This document shows positions 51,862 to 60,218 of a stretch of DNA of 64,000 nucleotides, in pieces; the stretch's first letter is position 1; every line of letters starts with the position of its first letter. Both the position numbers and the translations under genes were made by a program. Origin of the DNA: an uncultured Eubacteriales bacterium (GTDB lineage Bacteria; Bacillota; Clostridia; Oscillospirales; Oscillospiraceae); contig UQZA01000012.1 of the NCBI GenBank assembly GCA_900545515.1, positions 6,169-70,168 on the forward strand, given 5' to 3'. The notes beneath the pieces are model-generated. The model made no database searches and was not told the origin of the DNA. It saw only the letters and a list, made by a program, of their open reading frames with translations.

Positions 51862-52593
51862 CTATTTTACCAGATCCTCCATGGTGTACAGCCCCGGGGC
51901 CTTATCCTGAAGGAAGGCGGCGGCGTCCAGTGCACCCTGGGCCAGGAGGACACGGTCGTGGGCCTCGTGCTTCAGGGTGAGGGTCTGGGTGCCGGTGGAG
52001 ATCATCACCTCGTGAATGCCCACGGTGTTGCCCAGACGCACGGAGGAGATGCCGATCTCCCCGGGAACCCGCTTGCAGGCGCCGGACCGGCCGCAGTGAA
52101 CGGCGGCCTCCGTGCGCTGGGACCGGACGGCCTCGGCCAGCATGAGGGCGGTGCCGCTGGGTGCGTCAACCTTCCGGTTGTGGTGCACCTCCAGAATTTC
52201 CACGTCAGCCTGGGGGAAAAAGCGAACGGCGTCCTTTACCAGGCGGCACAGAACGGCAATCCCCAGGCTCATGTTACCGGAGTAAAAGAGGGGAACCTGC
52301 TGGGCGGCGGCCAGAATGTGGGCCCGCTCCTCCTCGGTGTGGCCGGTGGTCCCCACCACCAGGGGAAGCTTGTGGGACACGGCATAGTCCACGGCGGCTC
52401 TGGTGGCCGTGTGGAAGGAGAAATCCAAGACGGTTCCCTGGACCTCTGGCACTTGGGAAAAGCCGGTGTAAACGTTTTCTCCGCCTCTGGAGTCTACCAG
52501 AGCGGCCACCTCTCCATCTGCATAGCGCACCTCCAGGAGACGCCGGAGCTCCAACCCCATGGCTCCTGCGGCGCCATTGATGATGATCTTCAT
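51862..52593 (-). CDS. dapB: 4-Hydroxy-tetrahydrodipicolinate reductase
   Basis: The 243-residue protein has the nucleotide-binding start MKIIINGAAGAMG, the VGTTGHTEEE segment and the catalytic/substrate motif EVHHNRKVDAPSGTA. It reduces the DapA product in the lysine pathway. ATG 52593 overlaps dapA by 4 bases; the longer frame upstream is inside dapA and rejected. Confidence 0.93.
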   Translation of the reverse strand: MKIIINGAAGAMGLELRRLLEVRYADGEVAALVDSRGGENVYTGFSQVPEVQGTVLDFSFHTATRAAVDYAVSHKLPLVVGTTGHTEEERAHILAAAQQVPLFYSGNMSLGIAVLCRLVKDAVRFFPQADVEILEVHHNRKVDAPSGTALMLAEAVRSQRTEAAVHCGRSGACKRVPGEIGISSVRLGNTVGIHEVMISTGTQTLTLKHEAHDRVLLAQGALDAAAFLQDKAPGLYTMEDLVK

Positions 52594-53480
52594 GCCAGGA
52601 CCCCCAGACGTTTCATTTCTGCCAGGAGCGCCGCCCGGCGGCTCTCCTCCATGGGGGTGAGGGGCAGGCGGACGCCGCCCTTTCCAAAGCCCATGGCGGC
52701 CAGAGCGGCATTCACGGGGATTGGGTTGACCTCGGAAAACAGGGCGTTCACCAGAGGCAGAAGCTTGCACTGCAGGGCGGCAGCCCCTGCCACATCCCCG
52801 GCGAAGAACCGGCGGCAAAGGGCCTGGGCCTCCCGGGGAACTACGTTGGACAGCACGGAGATGCAGCCGGAGCCGCCCATGGAGAGGACAGGCACAATAT
52901 GGTCGTCGTTGCCGGAATAAATGGCGAGCCGGTCTCCGGCCAGGGCGGCCACCTCCACAATCTGGCCGATGTTGCCCGAGGCCTCCTTTACGGCGGCAAT
53001 TCGGGGATGATCGGCCAGAGCGGCACAGGTGGCCGGCAGCAGGTTGCAGCCGGTGCGGGAGGGGACATTGTAGAGGATGAGGGGCTTGTCCGAGGCGTCT
53101 GCAATGGCGGTGTAGTGGGCAATGAGGCCGGCCTGGGTGGCCTTGTTGTAATAGGGGGTTACCAAAAGACAGGCGTCTGCGCCCACGGAGCAGGCGTATT
53201 GGGTCATGGCAACGGCCTTGGCGGTGCAGTTGCTGCCGGTACCGGCGATGACCGGCACCCGGCCTGCCGCCCGCTCCACGGTGAAGCGGATGACCTCCTT
53301 GTGCTCCGCCTCGGTCATGGTGGCGCTCTCGCCGGTGGTGCCGCAGGCCACGAGACCTGCCACGCCGGCGTCGATTTGCCAGTCAATGAGACGGCCGTAG
53401 GCCTCATAATCGATGGCTCCGTCCAGTTCCATGGGGGTGGCCAGGGCGGTGGCGATGCCTCTGAAGATCTCTTGTTTCAT
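52590..53480 (-). CDS. dapA: 4-Hydroxy-tetrahydrodipicolinate synthase
   Basis: The 296-residue aldolase-family protein has CGTTGESATM, the YNVPSRTG Tyr region and the Schiff-base Lys in IAAVKEASGN. It condenses pyruvate with aspartate semialdehyde. ATG 53480 has AAAGGAGAA upstream. It lies 64 bases after patA and overlaps dapB. Confidence 0.94.
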   Translation of the reverse strand: MKQEIFRGIATALATPMELDGAIDYEAYGRLIDWQIDAGVAGLVACGTTGESATMTEAEHKEVIRFTVERAAGRVPVIAGTGSNCTAKAVAMTQYACSVGADACLLVTPYYNKATQAGLIAHYTAIADASDKPLILYNVPSRTGCNLLPATCAALADHPRIAAVKEASGNIGQIVEVAALAGDRLAIYSGNDDHIVPVLSMGGSGCISVLSNVVPREAQALCRRFFAGDVAGAAALQCKLLPLVNALFSEVNPIPVNAALAAMGFGKGGVRLPLTPMEESRRAALLAEMKRLGVLA

Positions 53481-53544
53481 GGGGATTCTCCTTTCTCTAT
53501 GGCGTGCAGAGGCCCCGAAGTGGGGGTGCACATGATGGAAATGC

Positions 53545-54666
53545 TCATTGGCTCAGCTGCAAAAATCGCTCCAGCCGGTCCATGGCCTCCTGCAGATGTT
53601 CCATGGAGCAGCAGTAGGACATGCGCACGTACCCCTCTGCGCCGAAGACGGTTCCGGGGACGGCGGCGACACCGGCATCCTGAATGAGGCGGAGGCAAAA
53701 GTCCTCCGAGGACCGGCTGCCAATGGAGGGAAAGACGTAGAAGGCCCCTTCCGGCCGGGCGCAGGGCAGGCCCATGGCCTCCAGGCGGCGGCAGATGTAA
53801 CCCCGGCGGGTCTCATAGGCCCGGGCCATTTCCTTCGGGTCCCAGTCCAGGGCCGCCAGGCACGCCGCCTGAATCATGGCCGGGGCGCAGGTGACGGCGT
53901 GGCTGTGGAGCACCGCCAGCCGGTCCAGAACGGCCCGGGGGGCCATGAGGTAGCCAACCCGCCAGCCGGTCATGGCGTAGGGCTTGGAGAAGCTCTGGAC
54001 CGCCAGAATCCGGTCCCTCCCATGGGCCAGCTGGGGGAAGGTGGGGCAGGGGCTGAGGCCCCAGTACACGTCGTCACAGAGTACAAACAGCTCCCGCTCC
54101 CGGGTGATCCGGTCGATGGCCGCCAGATGCTCCGGGGTGTAGACGACGCCAGTGGGGTTATTGGGGGAGTTGAGAATCAGGACCTTGGTTTTGGGCGTGA
54201 GGGCCGCTTCCAGGGAAGAGGCCGTAAGCTGGAAGCCGTCTTTGGAGGTGTCCACCGGCACCGGAACGGCCCCGGCCAGGCGGGTCACGGTGTCGTACAG
54301 GCTGAAGGCCGGGGTGGGAATGACCACCTCATCGCCTGGGTTCAGGACCCCGGTGAGGGCGGTGTAAATGGCCTCCGTGGCCCCCAGAGTGATGAGGATC
54401 TCCTCCGGAGCGTAATCCAGGCCCCGGCTCCGGCGTTCAAATTGGGAAATGGCCTGGCGCAGGGCCAGGTCTCCCCGGTTTTCCGTGTAGTGGGTGCGCC
54501 CCTGGTCCAGGGCGTCCTTGCAGGCCTGTCGGATGGGAACGGGAGTGTCGAATTCCGGCTCCCCCAGGGTGAGGAGGATGCAGTCTCCCCGTTCCTTTGC
54601 CAGGGTGGTGAAGCGGCGAATGCCCCCCAGGGCCAGGCCGCGCAGATTGTGGTTGAGCTCGGTCAT
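53545..54666 (-). CDS. patA: Class I aminotransferase, probable N-acetyl-LL-diaminopimelate aminotransferase
   Basis: The 373-residue PLP enzyme has the SPNNPTG segment and the PLP Lys in SFSKPYAMTGWRVGY. It overlaps the deacetylase gene by 4 bases, between it and dapA, which points to the amination step of the acetyl branch of lysine synthesis. Family sequence alone would also allow other amino acid aminotransferases. Confidence 0.88.
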   Translation of the reverse strand: MTELNHNLRGLALGGIRRFTTLAKERGDCILLTLGEPEFDTPVPIRQACKDALDQGRTHYTENRGDLALRQAISQFERRSRGLDYAPEEILITLGATEAIYTALTGVLNPGDEVVIPTPAFSLYDTVTRLAGAVPVPVDTSKDGFQLTASSLEAALTPKTKVLILNSPNNPTGVVYTPEHLAAIDRITRERELFVLCDDVYWGLSPCPTFPQLAHGRDRILAVQSFSKPYAMTGWRVGYLMAPRAVLDRLAVLHSHAVTCAPAMIQAACLAALDWDPKEMARAYETRRGYICRRLEAMGLPCARPEGAFYVFPSIGSRSSEDFCLRLIQDAGVAAVPGTVFGAEGYVRMSYCCSMEHLQEAMDRLERFLQLSQ

Positions 54667-55751
54667 ACCAATTCCTCCCCAATTCGGGTAAAGAGGTCCG
54701 CCCCCCGGGCCAGCACCCCTTCGTCAAACTGAAAGTCCGGACTGTGGAGGGCGGGAGCCGGGCCACAGCCCAGGAAGAAGAAAAGCCCCGGCAAATACCG
54801 CTGGTACCAGGAGAAATCCTCGGTGATGAGGACGGGCTTGTCCAGCCGGGCCAGGGGCCAGATGCCCTCCACCCGCTCCAAGAGCTCCGGCGGATTCCAC
54901 ACAGCCGGGTAGCCGTCGGAAAAGGACAGGTCCAGGCGGCAGCCGCTGCCGGCGGCGACGTCCCGGGCCAGGGCCTCCAGCTCCCCCCGGAGCCGGTCAA
55001 ACACCGGGTCCCGGAAGGCCCGCAGGGTCCCCTCCAGCCGGGCGGAGCCCGCCAGGGCGTTGCGCACCGTCCCCGCCTGAAGACGGCCGAATTTCAAAAG
55101 CCGGGGCTCCTCCGGCGGGAGCTGCCGCTCGAGAGAAAGGGCCTCCAGGTACCACCGGGCGGCGGCCTCCAGGGCGTCCCGGCCCAGGCCGGCCCGGGCT
55201 ACGTGAGCGCTCCGGCCTGTAACTGTGAGGGTGACCTCGGAGGAACGGCACATCATCCCGCCGGGGATGGAGGCGAGCACGCCTGCCGGAAGGTCCGGCC
55301 ATAGGTGTAGGCCAAAGATGGCCTTTGTGCGATATTGATCAAAAACGCCGCTGTGGCAAATGGCCTGGGCGCCGCCAGTGGTTTCCTCCGCAGGCTGGAA
55401 AACCAGAAGCATGTTGTGGGGGAGGACTTCCCGCCGGGCCAGCCGCCGGGCCAGCTCCAGGGCGATAGCCATGTGGCCGTCGTGGCCGCAGGCGTGCATT
55501 TTGCCAGGATGGCAGGAGGCGAAGGGCAGGCCTGTGGCTTCGGAAACCGGCAGGGCGTCCATATCTGCCCGGAAGGCCAGGCTGTGGTCCCGGCCAAAGT
55601 CAAAAAAGGCGCACAGGGCGCTTTCCGCCGGGGAGAACACCTTACAGGGCAGGGGCTCCAGGGCAGACCGCAGGTAGTCCAGGGTTTCCGGCAGATTCCG
55701 GTCCAGCTCGGGAATCCGGTGGAGGGCCCGGCGGTCTGAAATGAGATCCAT
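54663..55751 (-). CDS. ykuR: N-acetyldiaminopimelate deacetylase (M20 family)
   Basis: The 362-residue peptidase-M20/amidohydrolase has the metal motifs ACGHDGHMA and AEETTGGA and an HLWPDLP segment. It releases acetate to give LL-diaminopimelate. The start ATG 55751 is chosen since GGAGG lies 7 bases upstream; the ATG 6 bases earlier is too close. It is first in the minus-strand lysine operon and divergent from dapH. Confidence 0.88.
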   Translation of the reverse strand: MDLISDRRALHRIPELDRNLPETLDYLRSALEPLPCKVFSPAESALCAFFDFGRDHSLAFRADMDALPVSEATGLPFASCHPGKMHACGHDGHMAIALELARRLARREVLPHNMLLVFQPAEETTGGAQAICHSGVFDQYRTKAIFGLHLWPDLPAGVLASIPGGMMCRSSEVTLTVTGRSAHVARAGLGRDALEAAARWYLEALSLERQLPPEEPRLLKFGRLQAGTVRNALAGSARLEGTLRAFRDPVFDRLRGELEALARDVAAGSGCRLDLSFSDGYPAVWNPPELLERVEGIWPLARLDKPVLITEDFSWYQRYLPGLFFFLGCGPAPALHSPDFQFDEGVLARGADLFTRIGEELV

Positions 55752-55764
55752 ATCCATTCCTCCG

Positions 55765-55793
55765 TTGTGTTTTTGGAAAAAACGTGGTATCCT
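55765..55793 (+). promoter_or_regulatory. dapH promoter
   Basis: TTGTGT (55765-55770), a 17-bp spacer and TGG-TATCCT (TATCCT 55788-55793), followed by a small hairpin AGGGAC/GTCCCT. The shared 78-base intergenic region must also drive the divergent deacetylase operon; no lysine riboswitch fits there. Confidence 0.5.
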
Positions 55794-55829
55794 AGGGACG
55801 AATCTTGTCCCTGAAAGGAGTATGCCGCG

Positions 55830-56528
55830 ATGAATGCAGAGCAAATCATAGAACTAATCCGCAGCGCCGAGAAGAAAACCCCGGTGAAGGTTTACCTCTG
55901 GGAGAAGGAGCCCACCAGCTTCCCCGGAGCCAAGGAATTTCCCGCTGGACCCCATGCCAAGATTGTCTTCGGAGACTGGAAGGTGGTTGCCCCAGCCCTG
56001 GAGGCCCAAAAGGAGGCCATTTTGGACATGGTGGTGGAGAACCAGGCCCGGAATTCCGCTGTGCCCCTCCTGGACACGAAAAATATCAACGCCCGCATTG
56101 AGCCCGGGGCCATTATCCGGGATCAGGTGGAGCTGGGTGACGGGGCTGTCATTATGATGGGGGCCATTTTAAACATCGGGGCCGTTGTGGGACAGGGCAC
56201 CATGATCGACATGGGCGCGGTCCTGGGTGGCCGGGCCACCGTGGGCAAAAACTGCCACGTGGGGGCCGGCGCGGTTCTGGCCGGGGTCATTGAGCCCGCC
56301 AGCGCAACGCCGGTAGTCATCGAAGATGATGTGCTCATTGGGGCCAACGCTGTCATCCTGGAGGGGGTCCGGGTGGGCCGCGGGGCTGTGGTGGCCGCCG
56401 GAGCGGTGGTCATTGCCGACGTCCCCCCGGAGACGGTGGTGGCCGGGGTCCCCGCCCGGGTCATCAAGGCCAAGGATGAGAAGGCTGCCGGGAAGACCGC
56501 TTTGGTAGAGGCGCTGCGGGAGCTATAA
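55830..56528 (+). CDS. dapH: Tetrahydrodipicolinate N-acetyltransferase
   Basis: The 232-residue protein has an N-terminal DapH domain (about 1-85) and a left-handed beta-helix with hexapeptide repeats (VIMMGAILNIGAVVG, VLIGANAVILEGVRVG). It acetylates tetrahydrodipicolinate, giving the acetylated branch of lysine and peptidoglycan precursor synthesis. GAAAGGAGTATG precedes ATG 55830. Divergent from the operon that encodes the later steps. Confidence 0.94.
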   Translation: MNAEQIIELIRSAEKKTPVKVYLWEKEPTSFPGAKEFPAGPHAKIVFGDWKVVAPALEAQKEAILDMVVENQARNSAVPLLDTKNINARIEPGAIIRDQVELGDGAVIMMGAILNIGAVVGQGTMIDMGAVLGGRATVGKNCHVGAGAVLAGVIEPASATPVVIEDDVLIGANAVILEGVRVGRGAVVAAGAVVIADVPPETVVAGVPARVIKAKDEKAAGKTALVEALREL

Positions 56529-56686
56529 CTTATTATACACAAATTTGATCCCTTGTACAGCCAATTTCCTGCGGCCTCGGGCTGCAAATCCTGCCAAGGG
56601 CGCTGGAGACTCGGGAGAATGCGTACCAGCCTGAAAGCCGGTCCGGATTTGCCGAAACGTGGCAGGTCCCAGAACATGCTACCGCC

Positions 56687-56703
56687 GGGGCGCACAGTGT
56701 GTC
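56687..56703. repeat. Dispersed hairpin repeat, GGGCGCACAGTGTG type
   Basis: Partial copy of the palindrome at 37666-37682, with GGATTTGCCGAAAC in the 5' flank. It lies in the 278-base gap between dapH and the convergent GNAT gene, which holds nothing else that I can identify. Confidence 0.55.
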
Positions 56704-56806
56704 AAGAGCAACATGGTTTACACATTGTGAAGGGACATAATTTGTAGATATTAAACATCAATGAATTAGATTTTACTCGCTCCAGGCAGTGATCCCGGAG
56801 ATCAGC

Positions 56807-57670
56807 TCAAGTGTGGAACAGGTCGGGGAAGTGGAGCTGCCGGCGGGAGAAGGGATTCTCTTTTCCTGCCAAAACAAAGAGGGCATCGCTGTCGTCGGAA
56901 ATGGGCTCTGCGCAACAGGCGGAGGAACCGGCAGGGGCGAAGCCCAGGGTGGCCCGCTCCGTGCCCGGGGCGGCGGTCTGAGAGAGAATCTCCTCCAGGT
57001 CGCTTCCGCCGAATATGTCCATGCACTGCAGGACAGGCCCCTCCTGACGGGCCACGGCCACGGCGTTCTGCTGCGGGATGTAATAGACGCAGTCTTTCAG
57101 AAAAGAGCCGCAGTAGAACATGAGCAGCCCGAAGTTTTCCACCACCTGCAAGGCAGAAAAGGGGTTCCCCCGTTTGTAGCAGGCTCGCAGCAGGGCCAGG
57201 TCTTGTGGGCTGTCCACAGACAGCTTCCGTGCGCCGCCCCGGGCAGTGGGGACGGGCAGGGTGTATTGGTACTGGATTTCCCGCCGGAAGCCGAACTGGG
57301 GATAAAAGTCTAGAACAGTCTCATTGGCAAAAAGAAACATGCCGTCACACCGGTCTGCCCAGTCCCGGAGCACCTCCTCCATGAGACGCTTTGCCAAGCC
57401 CTGCCTCCGGCAGTCGGGCCGGGTCATGACGGTGCCCAGCTGGATGTACCGGCGGCGCTTGCCGTCCAGGAGCACCTCCAGCCGGTTGACGGAGACATTG
57501 GCCAGGGCGGTTTCCTGGGACAGGAGCGTATAGGGCAGGTTGGACTCGGTCCAGTAGCCGCTTTGGTACCAGCCCTCGAAGGAGAGGCCGAAAACCTGCC
57601 GGGCCAAAGCGTCAAAGCTCTGCCGGGCGGCAGGGTCCGGCATGACGTTTTTTCGAATTTCAAATTCCAT
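56807..57670 (-). CDS. GNAT-family acetyltransferase (Eis-like N-terminal part)
   Basis: The 287-residue protein has an N-terminal GNAT domain with acetyl-CoA loop RPDCRRQGLAKRLM and a YPQFGFRRE segment, and a second domain of about 140 residues. The overall layout is like the first part of Eis-type proteins. The substrate is unknown. The start ATG 57670 begins MEFEIRKNV; the longer upstream frame is a shadow of the glycosylase gene. Confidence 0.82.
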   Translation of the reverse strand: MEFEIRKNVMPDPAARQSFDALARQVFGLSFEGWYQSGYWTESNLPYTLLSQETALANVSVNRLEVLLDGKRRRYIQLGTVMTRPDCRRQGLAKRLMEEVLRDWADRCDGMFLFANETVLDFYPQFGFRREIQYQYTLPVPTARGGARKLSVDSPQDLALLRACYKRGNPFSALQVVENFGLLMFYCGSFLKDCVYYIPQQNAVAVARQEGPVLQCMDIFGGSDLEEILSQTAAPGTERATLGFAPAGSSACCAEPISDDSDALFVLAGKENPFSRRQLHFPDLFHT

Positions 57671-57684
57671 GGTGTTCCCTGCTT

Positions 57685-58266
57685 TCAGAAATGTGAGCGG
57701 AATCTCTTCCCACCGGAGACGTGGGGATTGCCTGGGAGGTAAAAGCGCCAGGGGTAGTCCCGGGCCTCCCCGGCGTAATCGATGCCGATGCGGCGGGACT
57801 GGGCCACAGAGGCCGGTCGGAAGCCGTCGTCCAGCAGGTACAGCGTGTCCCCGCACAGGTCCAATCCATAGCAACCCCGGGTAATGGAAAGGGCCTGGCA
57901 CAGCTTCCCCGGCCCCGCAGCCTCCCGGAGGAGGCCGCCCCATGAGGGAGCCGGCTCCACGGCCCGAAGGAGCACCGCCTGGGGCTTTCCGGTGGTGGAG
58001 GCAACCACGTTCATACAGCAGTGCATGCCATAGATGAGGTATACATAGGCAAAGCCCCCGGGGCCGAACATCACCTCGGTCCGGGCCGTGCGCCGCCCAG
58101 CGTAGGAGTGGGCCGCCCGGTCCTCCGGCCCCTGGTAGGCCTCCGCTTCCACAATCCGACCCGCCAGGGTCTGCCCCTCCAGACGGTGGACCAGCACCTT
58201 CCCCAGAAGCTCCTGCGCCACAGTCAGGGCGTCCCGGGTGTAAAATTCTCGTGTAAGTCGTTCCAT
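57685..58266 (-). CDS. 3-Methyladenine DNA glycosylase (MPG/AAG family)
   Basis: The 193-residue protein has the AAG-family motifs ELLGKVLVH, RIVEAEAYQGPEDRAAHS and YVYLIYGMHCCMN. It removes alkylated purines in base excision repair. Located 14 bases upstream of the GNAT gene on the same strand, so both are probably co-transcribed. The frame starts MERLTREFYTRDAL at 58266. Confidence 0.92.
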   Translation of the reverse strand: MERLTREFYTRDALTVAQELLGKVLVHRLEGQTLAGRIVEAEAYQGPEDRAAHSYAGRRTARTEVMFGPGGFAYVYLIYGMHCCMNVVASTTGKPQAVLLRAVEPAPSWGGLLREAAGPGKLCQALSITRGCYGLDLCGDTLYLLDDGFRPASVAQSRRIGIDYAGEARDYPWRFYLPGNPHVSGGKRFRSHF

Positions 58267-58331
58267 AGCAGCCTCCTTTTGGCATCATCATACCCCATCG
58301 GAGGGAATTTTTCCACTGTTTTGCCAAAGAA

Positions 58332-58385
58332 AAACCGAAGCGATTTCCCACGCGCCGCACCGCGTGAGTTGTCGCTTCGGTTTTT
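58332..58385. terminator. Bidirectional long hairpin terminator
   Basis: AAACCGAAGCGA pairs with TCGCTTCGGTTT (58332-58343 with 58372-58383) and an inner CACGCG/CGCGTG helix extends it. T runs follow in both directions. It separates the riboswitch region from the glycosylase gene. Confidence 0.85.
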
Positions 58386-58474
58386 CATGGCTCGCACAGC
58401 GCCTGGGCCGGGACGCCGCACACGCACCGGCCTGCCGGGAAATCCGGGACAGGGGGAAAGCCCCGGATTTCTCA

Positions 58475-58506
58475 CAAAAAAAGCTGCGGCGAAACTTCGC
58501 CGCAGC
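58475..58506 (-). terminator. Terminator downstream of the cobalamin riboswitch
   Basis: On the minus strand the perfect stem GCTGCGGCGAA/TTCGCCGCAGC (58483-58506) is followed by seven to eight T. It lies about 65 bases after the riboswitch P1 helix, the usual expression-platform distance. Confidence 0.9.
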
Positions 58507-58570
58507 CGTTTTCCTGCGCGTTACTAAGGCATACCTGCCCGGAACCCGGGGCGGGTGTGCCAACAATTCA

Positions 58571-58757
58571 TTCCTGTAGGTCTTCTGACTTGTGTCTCAG
58601 GCGACAGGACCCTCTGCCTTCTCAGGTTGCCCCAATGACTGGCTTGCGCCAACGAGGGAGATGTCTCGACACTTACAGCGCCGGTCGCGCGGGGATTTGC
58701 ACCCCATTGTCTTGTTACAGCCCCCCAGCCGCAAAGCGCACCAGGTGGCCACAGGAA
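58571..58757 (-). promoter_or_regulatory. Cobalamin riboswitch with no obvious target gene
   Basis: The minus strand shows the cobalamin-riboswitch features in order: P1 (TTCCTGT at 58751-58757 with ACAGGAA at 58571-58577), GGGTGCAAATCCC, GACCGGCGCTGTAA, GCAAGCCAGTC, and GAGACACAAGTCAGAAGACC. Downstream lie a terminator at 58475-58506, another at 58332-58385, and then the 3-methyladenine glycosylase gene, which has no known cobalamin link. It is probably an orphan or controls a short RNA. Confidence 0.92.
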
Positions 58758-58868
58758 CTATTGGATTGTCCAGTCTATCTTATCCGAATTGAAGGCAAAT
58801 GTCAAGATGTGAAGAGGAAATTTCCAGGGCAGCAGCATTTACTTTAGTTTCTGCCCCCGGGGCGGTAG

Positions 58869-58890
58869 GGTGCGGCATCCATGACGCACC
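58869..58890. repeat. 22-bp dispersed hairpin repeat, diverged copy
   Basis: GGTGCGGC...GACGCACC again, with a different centre. It is preceded by GGCGGTAG as in other copies. It lies in the 58758-59035 region, which otherwise has no gene that I can support. Confidence 0.65.
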
Positions 58891-59035
58891 AGCGGCAGAA
58901 TGCTCTGTGACCTGTCACTCTTAGGGCCAGGTAGGGCGCTGCCGCGCCAGTGGAAAGTGGCAGCGCTGAAGCAGCTTCGTTAAAAAGGAGCCGGAGCTGT
59001 TTTTACGGGAAGCTTCGGCTTCCTCTGTGAATTTT

Positions 59036-59926
59036 TTAAAATTTCAGATCCTCACTGACCCGTTTCATGGAGTCGGAGGGGCGGCATCCGATGACCCGCT
59101 TGAATATCCGGGAAAAGTAATTGTAGTCGTTAAATCCAACGCTCAAGGCAGCCTGGGTGACGGAGGAACCGGTTTCCATGAGGTAGATGGCCTGATAACA
59201 GCGCAGCCTGTTTACATAGCTCATAATGGAGCTGCCGGTATGCTGCCGAAACAGGCGGCAGAGGTAGCTTTTGGTCAGGCCGATCTCTGCGGCGATGTGG
59301 TCCAGGGAGATGGCGTCGGCGTAGTGATGGGCGATGTAGTTCAGGACCTTTCTGGTATATCGCAGGGAATTGTCATATTGGAAGATGGTGCCGGAAGCGT
59401 CAGCCAGATGGCAATGGCTCCTAAAGAGGAGACTGAGTAGAGACAGGCAAAGCCCCTTGATTTGGATTTCCCAGCCAAATTGCCGAGCTTTATAGGCGGA
59501 GATGATCTGAAGGAGGGTGCTGCTCATATGCGTATCCTGGCGGACAAAGCATTCAAATGCTGTGCAGTGAACCATCAGAATATCTCGGTAGCGGGATAGG
59601 CGTAGGTCGTCTTCTTCTACCAGCAACCAAGTGGGGTCTACCTGCAGCACATAGTAGTGTGTGCCATCGGCAAAACCAACGGCATGGTGGGGAATGCACC
59701 AATTGGCGAAAAAGACGTCGCCGGGGTGCAGGGTCTCGGTTTGACCATTGCAGGAGAGGCTGATGGCCCCCTGGAGGATCAACTGAAATTCCAGGCTCTC
59801 ATGCCAGTGCAGGGACCAGTCGCTGGTTGTGATGTCGATTTTTTGATTGGTCCGCTCGGTGATCCGCACGGGGAAATCCCACTCCGGCATGGGGACCTGC
59901 CAATAATAAATTTGCTTTTTCGCCAT
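59036..59926 (-). CDS. AraC-family transcriptional regulator
   Basis: The 296-residue protein has a cupin-like N-terminal part with ESLEFQLILQGAISLSC-type strands (metal-like HPGDVFF) and a C-terminal double helix-turn-helix typical of AraC (ISLDHIAAEIGLTKSYLCRLF, VTQAALSVGFNDYNYFSRIFKR). It probably senses a sugar or glycan and activates the divergent GH85 gene at 60219. The 292-base region between them has no other gene. Confidence 0.9.
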   Translation of the reverse strand: MAKKQIYYWQVPMPEWDFPVRITERTNQKIDITTSDWSLHWHESLEFQLILQGAISLSCNGQTETLHPGDVFFANWCIPHHAVGFADGTHYYVLQVDPTWLLVEEDDLRLSRYRDILMVHCTAFECFVRQDTHMSSTLLQIISAYKARQFGWEIQIKGLCLSLLSLLFRSHCHLADASGTIFQYDNSLRYTRKVLNYIAHHYADAISLDHIAAEIGLTKSYLCRLFRQHTGSSIMSYVNRLRCYQAIYLMETGSSVTQAALSVGFNDYNYFSRIFKRVIGCRPSDSMKRVSEDLKF

Positions 59927-60218
59927 GGATGGTAGCCTCCCATCAGATTTCTGGATTTATTTTCGCACGGCGTGAGGCTGCCGTCAAGAGCCGGCCAGAG
60001 GGAAAGTACAATTTTGTGCTAATCTGCGTAGAACGCTGTACTATTTTAAGCGGGGGAAATATGGTATATTTTGTGTGAATGCTTGTGAAAAGACGGAGAA
60101 AATTTGTTGATTTTGCCGGGATTTGTGAGCGGTGAGAGGAAGGGGGCGAAACGGACTGTCCTGCTCTGCGGCAGATTCCGTGGTCACAAACGTAAAACGC
60201 ATGATGGAGGAAAAATAC

